NCBI GenBank assembly: GCA_000320605.2
Contig: KB445809.1
Location: 375,422-439,421 of the forward strand
Length of the DNA: 64,000 nucleotides
Source: Gelatoporia subvermispora B
Lineage: Eukaryota; Basidiomycota; Agaricomycetes; Polyporales; Gelatoporiaceae
Direction of reading: 5' to 3'
Below the pieces are notes generated by a model. It ran no database searches. It had not been told where the DNA came from and saw only the letters and a list, made by a program, of their open reading frames with translations. The position numbers and the translations under genes were made by a program. Below, one piece after another: positions 55,896 through 64,000 of this stretch. The number at the start of each line of letters is the position of its first letter. Within the stretch, counting starts at the first letter, position 1.

Positions 55896-58608
55896 ATGGC
55901 CAGCAGACAGGTGCGTTGAGCATGCTGTGCTGGCTTGCGCCACTGGTTTCAACTTGGTGCTGACAAACCTTTTGCAAACTCGTAGTTGGGGAAACTCAGG
56001 CAGGTATGCAACTGAACGCATCAATGGGACACGCAAACTGACTTGCACCATCGCTCGCGACTCAGTGGGCTGGCGAGGTCATCTCGTCGCGAGATCGGAC
56101 CATTGTAACTGAAGAATTTCGAGAACTAGAACAAGATATAGAGCTCCGCAGGCAGGGTATCTGGAAGTGAGTATCTTCCCTGCTCACGGATCAATACAAT
56201 CCTCGCGATATTGCGGGCTGTGCAGCTTGACTTGACGTGGGGCGCCCTTGTGGGGATGTGTATATATTCCTTACAGAAGACAACACATCCCTGATTCTGT
56301 CGCATGTGCGAGCGTCTATCGAGTTGGACATGGGATATTCCCCTCGAAGCCGCTGAAAGCCTTGCTTACGTCGAAGACGCTCGAGGCTCTGCTCAGCTGA
56401 CGATTCCCTTCTACATGTCCTTTTCGTGTCTCTGATGCTGACGCGCCTCTGAAGACTCCATATAGTATCTGAAGAGTATCGTGACTACTTGTCGAAGAAG
56501 AAGCAATCCGAGGCCCTTGAAGATGCCGAGAAGATGCTACCGATGGACGCGCTGGGCGTGGTCATGATCCAGCACGGCGAGGAGTTCGGCGAGGACTCTG
56601 CATATGGGGTCTCCCTCATGAACTACGGCCGCGCTCACTGTAAGATAGCGGCGCTGCAAGAAACGTTTGCAATGACACTGGAAGATACATACCTGGCATC
56701 GATCCGCAGGGCGGAGGACGAGATCAAGGAATACCATTCACAACGGAAGAAGCTTGAGAGCAGGCGGTATGTCCACATGCGCTTTTCTTTCTATGACCTG
56801 GCTCACTATAGCTCCACAGATTGAGCTATGATGCAGCCTTGACCAAGCTGGAGAAGGTACGGAGTAGCAAGAAAGTGAAGGAGCAGGAGAAGGCAGAAGC
56901 AGAGGACGAGTGTGAGACCGCGAAGTCGCGCTAGTATGTTCTGTCTCCTTCGCTTCAGACTTCCATGCTGAGTGTTTGCAGTGAAGAAACAGCGGAGGAC
57001 GTTCGTGCGCGGATGTATGCCATCCAGGAGAATGAGGTCGCCCAGTTGCATGAGTTGACACAACTGCTGGACAACGAAATGAGATTCGTAACGCAGTACC
57101 TTGACGTTCTGCAGGAAACGAAGGCGCATTGGATTGACGAGTAAGTCATTTTTCACATCATTACCACATCCTCAAGCCCACCTCGAATATTTAGGGCTAG
57201 TTTGATGAAATTGGAACCCTCACGACCCCTTGGGCCTACTCACCACTTCGTGCGAACCACCGAGGGGTCCCGCCCGGGATCGGTACGATCACAGAAGTCC
57301 TCCCTTTCCAGGAAGATCAAGCACTCCGAATCGTCCTCGGATGAGACGACAGACGACGAGGATACTCGGAACGGCGCATCGCTCACGCGCCGCAAATCGG
57401 AAGCGGGCAGCAAGGCCCCTTCGCGTCCGCAGTCGCGGGCGTCGCGGAAGCGCTCGGACAGCACTGCGACCGCCGCAAGCGAGAAAGAGAAGGCAGACAA
57501 AGGCTCGCGCCGGATCAGTGTTGCTGGGTGGGCGTCGAGTGCGGTGAGCTCCCTGACGGGACATGGCAAGAAGGATAAGGACAAATTTGCCTCCCTGCGG
57601 GACCATGAGGAGTCGAGCGATGACGAGGACCATGCCGCGGAGGCTGGCGCGGAGATCAAGCGTCCCACAAGCGCTCTGTCCTCTTCCTCCCGAAAGTCGA
57701 AGCATCAGAAGGCGAAGAGCACGACGAACTCGCCCGTCGCATCCCCGCAGCTGCCCTCACGGGTGCCGAAGGCGCTGCAGAGCGCCACTGCGCGGAAGGT
57801 GGCTGTAGCACTGCATGACTTCAACGCAGCATCCTCGGACGAGCTCAGCCTCAAGGTGGGAGATCGCGTGACGGTGCTGAACGAGGTGACGGATGGCTGG
57901 TGGATGGGCGAATGCAACGGGCGAAGCGGACTGTTCCCGACTACTTACACGGAGGTCATCTCATCGACGTCTTCGTTACCCCTCAAGCCACCGCTCCCAC
58001 AACGCCCGCCGGTACTGGCGCGTCTGCTTGTCGGAAGAACGCCGCCGTCACTCGAGGATGGCTCCAGCCGCCAAACGCTTGTCAACTCGGAACTCAGCGA
58101 TGCGGGTGACCACCATCCATTCGGGGACCACTACGTCGCGGAGGCGAGTCCTACGCTGGGCCAATTCGGCGCGGTCGACGCAGCAAGCAGCGACGACGAG
58201 CAGCACCACCTGATGCCCTCGAGACGCTCACCGAGCATAGACGACTCACAGACGCCCAAACAGCCTATCGTGCGGCCCACCCTAACGCGACGCCCGACAG
58301 ACTCCAGCTCCACACCGCCGGCAAAGAAAGCCCCGCCACCACCCCCGCCACCAAGACGATCTACACTGAGCCTGACGCCCGGCTCCACACCGCCTCCGAT
58401 TCCTAGTAGAGCCCCAGTGGGTCTCGGCCGGTCCTCACAATCCAGCTCCGCGTCATCTTTACCCTCGGCGGGTGCCGTCACGCTGGATCATTCTCCTTTC
58501 GACAGCCCACGGGATACGATGCAGGATACGGACTGCCACAATTTCAAGCAATATCCTGCTATGCCGCAGGGTGTGTGCAGCAACTGCTTCCAGATTCACC
58601 AAGTATGA
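55896..58608 (+). CDS. BAR and SH3 domain protein
   Basis: Membrane-curvature adaptor. Two micro-exons open the gene: MASRQ (55896-55910) and LGKLRQ (55986-56003), followed by WAGEVISSRDRTIVTEEFRE (from 56066). The BAR domain continues through EEYRDYLSKKKQSEALEDAE, HGEEFGEDSAYGVSLMNYGR, KIAALQETFAMTLEDTYLAS, KLESRRLSYDAALTKLEKVR and a coiled-coil ending QYLDVLQETKAHWIDE (about 57140). A long Ser/basic-rich linker follows, with an SH3 domain at 57800-57960 (VAVALHDFNAASSDELSLKV, VTDGWWMGECNGRSGLFPTT). Poly-proline PPPPPPPRRS lies near the end, which closes CSNCFQIHQV at 58608. BAR-SH3 proteins act in endocytosis and actin regulation. A small exon between about 56170 and 56465, joining GIWK to SEEY, is not resolved. 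Confidence 0.88.
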
Positions 58609-59452
58609 GCTTTGGTCGATATCATCAAGATACACGCTACTCTGATACCGAGTATGACTTCATACTGAGGCTTTTCCACTTCTCGGATCTATCACTGGAC
58701 TTCGCCATACCTTCAAAGCATGTACTAGGACACTTACTATGACTTCATCGCGACTGAACATTGCATTACATCATGGCCTGCTTCTCTAGGACATCTGGCC
58801 TTCGCAAATTACCAAATGTCAAGGCTAGAGTTGCATGACGCAGACTCGGACATCACAGGGCGGTTGACTTGCCTCATAGCTGTAATCCTTAAGCCGGTAA
58901 CTACCCTCAATGCCTATTATGACGTAGCTCTCATTCTACGGCACCGTAAGGCACGAGTGCAGCCCTCTCGGCGACAAAAGAGAGGAGCAGACGTCACCGA
59001 TACCAAAACTCACATAGACAGACGTCGTTCTCGCGTGAACTTAGCCTAGACGCTGCACTGGCACAGGCCGGTAGGGACCACGAAGCTCGTCCAGCGCCAG
59101 CAGACAGACTCTGAATAAACAGAAGGCGCGAACGACTCCTGCTATACTTTGCTATGTTCGGCACACGCTGGTGACGACATCGGAGGTTTTGCTGCGGCCG
59201 AAGTGTTAGTTCACCCAGCCATCGCTCACCAAACTGGATATCTTCATTCATGCTGCTCGGCAACGCGGCATGCAGAGTGAGTGGGCTATACGGACACGGA
59301 TGTCGTGGCCATGTTACCGTATTGGGTAGGTGTCGCCTTGTTATCCCGCCCAATCTCTCGACCGCTGCTTAGCAGACCAGACTATTTAACGGAGATCCTG
59401 ATAGTATGCTCCCCAACAGCGTATATGCATCCCACTTCTATCGGGGCACGCT
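58609..59452. other. Intergenic, no gene supported
   Basis: Frames at 58816-59049 (plus) and 58994-59353 (minus) lack domains and overlap. Nothing else recognised. Confidence 0.4.
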
Positions 59453-60602
59453 ATGGCCACTGATCAGCCGCGTTCTCGTGACCACCTACACAGTGACACC
59501 GACGTAGGCTATCTGACTTCTATGCCCCTTCCAGTGAACAGTCGTAAGTGCCTTCAGGTTCAGAGTCAGTTATTAGCGCATGATACACCTCACATAACCT
59601 GCAGATGCCTCTTTACAATTGCGACGAAGCTCATGTGTGCTGATTACCATGTTCTCTAGCGACAGAGGAGTCTCCTCCGAGACCTCCCATGCCGGTCCTC
59701 AACACCGCTGTTTTTGTCAATCTTCTTAGTGGATTCAGATGCGCGGCCTTCTCTATTCTGGACAACGTCTTTTCCTATATTGTCTTGATATTCTATCGAT
59801 GCTACCGACATATCTTCCTACTGCACATACCCGCCTGCTACAACCTAAGGATCGTTCGATGGAATGATGATCCTCCGACCGATGATGACAACGACCAGTG
59901 CCGATGCCGATGGAACAGCTATGTACAAGAGTACAAAGTAATGGGTAGCACGTCTATTGCTATCTCTGGGTAAGCAACTCAGCGGCGTATGGCTCGCCAA
60001 GCACGCACATATCTCTGACAAATCAACCTAGACTCACTGTGTCCATGCTGCAAGCTATCATGACGTTACCGAGGGCCAACGTTGCCTTTGATTGTGCTAT
60101 TTGTGGCATAGTCTGTTCATTGATTGCCACTGCATTATGTCAATGCTTCTTGTTGAGTCTGGAGTCTATACAGGATGTCGCTTGTCGTCGAGTGTGGCTA
60201 CAGGTACGATGGTGCGGCAACTGAAGTCGAACACATTCTGACGCTATAATCTAGAACTCTCATACAAAGGGACCTGTGTGGAGATTCAGTGACCCTGAAT
60301 TATTTCTTGCTGCTCCCGCCGCATGGACGGCATGGTACATTTCGAATGTTGGTCCTTATTGACAATAGAGGGCTGACGCGTCACATAGGAGTACAATCAT
60401 GCTCATCAGTTCCATCGTCTCGTACCTGTGGCTAACATTGGCTGCCACCACGGAGTCCATAGGCGAACCTGAGAACCTCCTTCTGTCGCCATCTCTGGCT
60501 GAAATTCTTACTTTCAGTGTTCTGTTAGGTCATGGTATCGTACATCTCATTGTTTCAGTCACTCAAATCCGACGTTTGGCACGCCCTACTCCACCGGTCT
60601 GA
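59453..60602 (+). CDS. Hypothetical multi-pass membrane protein
   Basis: ATG at 59453 (MATDQPRSRDHLHSDTDVGY). After introns: ESPPRPPMPVLNTAVFVNLL, AAFSILDNVFSYIVLIFYRC, a hydrophilic loop YNLRIVRWNDDPPTDDDND, WNSYVQEYKVMGSTSIAISG, helix LTVSMLQAIMTLPRANVAFD, helix CAICGIVCSLIATALCQCFL, then WRFSDPELFLAAPAAWTAWS, helix STIMLISSIVSYLWLTLAAT and helix LTFSVLLGHGIVHLIVSVTQ. It ends ARPTPPV at 60602. About five transmembrane segments. The WNSYVQEYKVMGSTSIAISG and WSTI patterns resemble small mushroom membrane proteins with a conserved W...Y......L....aI.g. region. I do not know a function. Five exons or so, all with short introns. Confidence 0.65.
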
Positions 60603-61179
60603 CCCGAAGGGCAAGACGTTTTCTTGATACTCTTGCATGCAGATTATATCGTTCCGTTGATCAACGATGTATATGGTTGCACAAATAATGTGTGTGGATC
60701 GTTTCTAATCCGTATCAGAATAACGCGTAAAGATTTTATATCGGGGAGAATTCGAGATCGTCCGAGAACACCCGACATGCTTTCTGACGGCCCGTAGTAG
60801 ATTCTTATCACCCCTGACTCACTGCATCCGATAATGCTCGCATGTCTCGAGTTTCTTAATTCGAGTAGTTGTAGAAAAGTCGAGCGTAGAATCATTTCGG
60901 AAGGACTACTTTGTATATCACTACCCGCTCAAGTGGAAATCAGTGGAGAGTTTAACTTCGAGTGACCTCTGTGCTCCAGTCAATTGCGTGAATAATGTAG
61001 CACGACGAAGATGCAGTCTAAGTGTCGAATGAGTCTGGTTACTGGTACGGTACATCATGGACTTATGAATTGAAGACCTTCGGAAGCCACCCTGCCTCAA
61101 TGTCTCCTCATCTCGGCAATGCTAATCCGCGGAACATTCAATAGCAATTTTCCTCGTCTAATGCACATTATGTGAAAGA
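60603..61179. other. Convergent intergenic region
   Basis: Lies between the plus-strand membrane protein and the minus-strand DUF6533 gene. Holds two 3' ends; no other feature seen. Confidence 0.4.
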
Positions 61180-63015
61180 TTATGAGAATGGGCTCATGCG
61201 TGTCATGCGTATTACAGCACCCACCTTGAACTCCATTCTTTCGGAATCATTGCCAATTTTCGTATTCTCCGAGGAATCTACAAGCTCGATTGTATTAGAT
61301 GCTTCTTCAATGCCTATAGCAGTGAGGTCTTCTGCTTCAACATGCTCGGGAGTCTCCCACGCCATGTCGGCGTCTTGGGAGTCATGACTATCTACCAGCT
61401 GTTCACCAATGTTGTCGATAAATGACGCGAGCATTGGGCTTGCAGGCCGAGACGGAGGTGAGATACTAGGCTGGGAATTGACAAATGAGGGCCGGCTATC
61501 CAATCCGTCGTCACGGGGGCCGTAGGCGATTTGGCGAAGATCGCATAGGAAGTGTGTTATGCACAGAGATGATAGACTGCTTCGAGTTAGTATGGACTAC
61601 AACGATTGAGTATAATAGTCGCATACACATTGTACAAGTTGTTGACCTGGATGTTCTGTAGCATATCTCAGTCACGATGACGCATTTCTAGTCAGCCAAA
61701 TCTGACTTACCGGGAACGGAATACTCACGATGGTGAGAACGAGTATACATAACAAGAGTCTGGAACCGATGCAATAAACACCCTAAGGGTCGATTCGAGT
61801 TGCGAAATGCGTACATGAAATACCCAGTGCCTGTGAAGTAAATGTTATAAAGTAGTTGAGTGTTCAAGGACCACTTGTCATACCGTCACGAAGCAGCAAA
61901 GTCACCAGAGGTATTCTGATTCCATACTGGTCAGCCTCCCGCTTTAGAGCGTATGTCTTGTGCCAGGTGACACATAATACAATTGCATCTGATGCGAAGT
62001 AACATGTCGTGTCGATTACTGTCGCTAAGATACACGGGGTCAGCCTATGGTCAAGACGACTAAGATTTATCCCACATCTGTCGGATTTCTTCAGTTAACA
62101 TGCCCCAGAACTATGCGGTTCGCTCACAGTATTCCCGTAAGATGGCTTGGGGTGGCGCCCGAGACGCACCAACTACCGATGCGCGGGACCTCCCAGACCG
62201 CTGACGATGAAAGCTTGAATTCGACCCACTACGGGGGATGAAATTTGAGTGCTCTTGAACATGCCATGATCTAATTCAGCTTTACCGCATTGATAGAGGT
62301 AGGAAGAAGTGTGAGTGCAAAAACAGCTGACGGCAGCTTCCAGCCACCGCCGCCAACTGCATAGATGCGTGCTACTGAGAAGCCTGTAAAATAATGACAC
62401 CATTAACACCATGACTGATCTTCAGATACTCTTGATCGCAACGTACACATCCAGTTGATGTCCATTGCAACCGAAATGGCATAGCCAGTGTCAGTCCATG
62501 CAGAGCACCTGGAAAATATGTGAAAAGCAGAAGTAGATATGTGAATGTGTTTGCAGGGTCATATGGGCAATAAAGCATTTACCCCTGGCAGTGGTTTTTC
62601 AGGTGTTTTCCAGACAGTCCTCTGCTGGATACTTACTGAAGTGGTCCCGAAGGATGGGGGTTGCTTGTTAGTTATGCCTGGGTATAGCTGCATGATTACA
62701 CCGATCGACCATAGAATCGTGAGCCACCGGTTTGAGAAAAAAAGCAAAGTGACACAGCTGAACTTTCGACCCCACATCAACTCTACTTCACGTGCAAACG
62801 TGAGAATGCAGTCGTATATCAAGATGCCTGTTTGTCATTAGCTGTTATCTAGGATTTGCACTAAAGAATGCGACACACATGACAGCACAACAGAATAGCA
62901 GTTCTGATTCCAGCTGTAGTGGGTATGTGATTATTCAGGGAGCCTGAGTATAGCGATGTACATACTTGGATTGCAACAACCCTACGAGATCAAAGATTTC
63001 GGGATTAGAAGACAT
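61180..63015 (-). CDS. DUF6533-type seven-TM protein
   Basis: Seven-TM protein of the DUF6533 family. ATG at 63015 gives MSSNPEIFDLVGLLQSN. Short exons then assemble WNQNCYSVVLSCILIYDCIL, TFAREVELMWGRKFSCVTLL and FFSNRWLTILWSI, the family's N-terminal domain. Later exons give ARIYAVGGGGWKLPSAVFAL with TLLPTSINAV (about 62380-62270), then VIDTTCYFASDAIVLCVTWH, KTYALKREADQYGIRIP and LVTLLLRDG (about 62030-61890), then FTGTGYFMYAFR. The cytoplasmic tail begins DLRQIAYGPRDDGL and is rich in Ser, Pro and acidic residues (IGEQLVDSHDSQDADMAWET), ending at 61180. At least eight exons. The residue order IYD-LTF-EV-W-R and TW-KTY-LLRDG is diagnostic of this basidiomycete family. Function unknown. It is unrelated in sequence to the array at 1-17 kb. 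Confidence 0.8.
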
Positions 63016-64000
63016 GTAATAATGTCCGGCTGATGGGATGGACTTGAATTGTAACAAAGGGTTGGAATGTCGTCTATCCTGAGCACACTGACAAGAATCT
63101 CAAGGGTGTTTTATATCTTTCCGTAGCAGACGATGATCGGAAATTTATTTACGCAAGTCAAGTTCTGAGTTTGGGGCGGCCGCCGAGGGCATCACAATCA
63201 TCTGGTCATCTGAGATTCTTGTGATACTACCCAAAATTCAAATATCCAGCAGCACATTTCCCAAGGTTGAACTAGCATGGAAAGAGATGTCATAAACATA
63301 TGTGCTTCCATTCAACTCGTCAGCGTCCTCCCATGAGTTTCGATTTGATATTTGAGTTACAGTCACAGTTGTTCGAACGGGGGCCGGAGCATACAGAACA
63401 TACTAGGAAACCATGCGAAATGTTTTGAGCATTGATATCCAAACAACACCGCCAGAGGTAACGTGGAAACGCAACTCAGGTATGAGGCCGCGTTCGGAGG
63501 CATTACATATAGCATTCCAATTGCAGGTATGTTACATACAGACCGCAATCGCTTGGGTCTTCGTGTTCGACGGATATCGGCTGACTGTCCTTAATGTCAC
63601 AGTTGCACGATGGTAGCAACTAGACTGTTTCAGTTGGACGAGACGAGACGATTGCTGCGCAGCGGGCGTGCCGCTAGGCGATATCAGGGACTTACCGCAG
63701 CCACTCAGGACCATCAATGGTGACAAAAATGTCAAATTGGCTTCACCACGATTGAACGTCAAACGCCATACCGCCAGTGGGTAGACTCGTTCAAGGGCAT
63801 CCCGGTTACTGCATACGCCCGACAGGTCTTACATATGCCCTTGTGTATCTCAGGCACCTTCAAGCTGTACTCGCGATGCACACAAACACAAGCTACAGCC
63901 TTACGAAGTGCTTACATTTCTGATCGTTGCTACGAGATTTGCTAGTTTCCAGGATGCGAGTTGAGCTAGGTCACATCCATCTTGGATGTAGGATGCAGAA
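63016..64000. other. Right edge, no gene supported
   Basis: Upstream region of the DUF6533 gene. Minus-strand frames at 63363-63548 and 63532-63762 have no recognised domain. A gene cut by the window edge cannot be excluded. Confidence 0.35.

Noticed and set aside
57240..57705. Minus-strand frames opposite the BAR-SH3 linker
   Set aside because: Shadows of a Ser/Arg-rich low-complexity coding region.

Overview
This window is nuclear DNA of a filamentous basidiomycete. Genes are split by many short introns of about 45-65 nt, with GT(A/G)NGT-type donors. The gene set is typical of Agaricomycetes: multi-pass membrane families restricted to mushrooms (DUF6533- and DUF6534-type), F-box/LRR-like expansions, type-B carboxylesterases, a fungal acid sphingomyelinase and a HAD-fused terpene synthase. 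Placement in Polyporales is my inference from family composition, not something I could test.

Layout. 1-17.2 kb: a decaying tandem array, all on the minus strand, of a seven-TM-like membrane protein family. Three copies read through (D 5.95-7.12, E 8.87-10.07, G 13.45-14.62 kb). One is truncated at a sharp junction (A, 1.05-1.61). One carries two stop codons and a frameshift (F, 11.14-12.32). B, C and H are fragments. A spacer of several hundred bp recurs three times between copies, and two remnants of a GH3 beta-glucosidase are interleaved. 17.2-22.4 kb: a 147-bp MITE, a DUF6534-type membrane protein gene and a broken tail of a serine hydrolase. 22.4-32.4 kb: an Rtt106-type histone chaperone and two tandem secreted type-B carboxylesterases. 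32.5-38.3 kb: two F-box genes, a small orphan gene and the second MITE copy, inverted. 38.5-42.4 kb: an RluA-type pseudouridine synthase and a paralogue pair of unknown function, the second member broken. 43.4-50.5 kb: acid sphingomyelinase, a third F-box gene and a HAD-terpene synthase of the drimane type. 50.7-63 kb: a class-C beta-lactamase-like serine hydrolase, the SWI/SNF subunit SWP73/SMARCD, a BAR-SH3 protein, a small membrane protein gene and a DUF6533 seven-TM gene.

How the genes relate. There is a housekeeping core (histone chaperone, SWI/SNF subunit, BAR-SH3, pseudouridine synthase) and an accessory fraction undergoing birth-and-death evolution (membrane array, GH3 remnants, esterases, F-box genes, the NC-motif pair). 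The terpene synthase is the clearest specialised-metabolism gene. Its only enzyme neighbour is the convergent serine hydrolase, so a biosynthetic cluster is possible but not demonstrated. No tRNA, rRNA or CRISPR was found. Exon borders were read by eye from splice signals and paralogue comparison, and gene ends are more reliable than every internal border.
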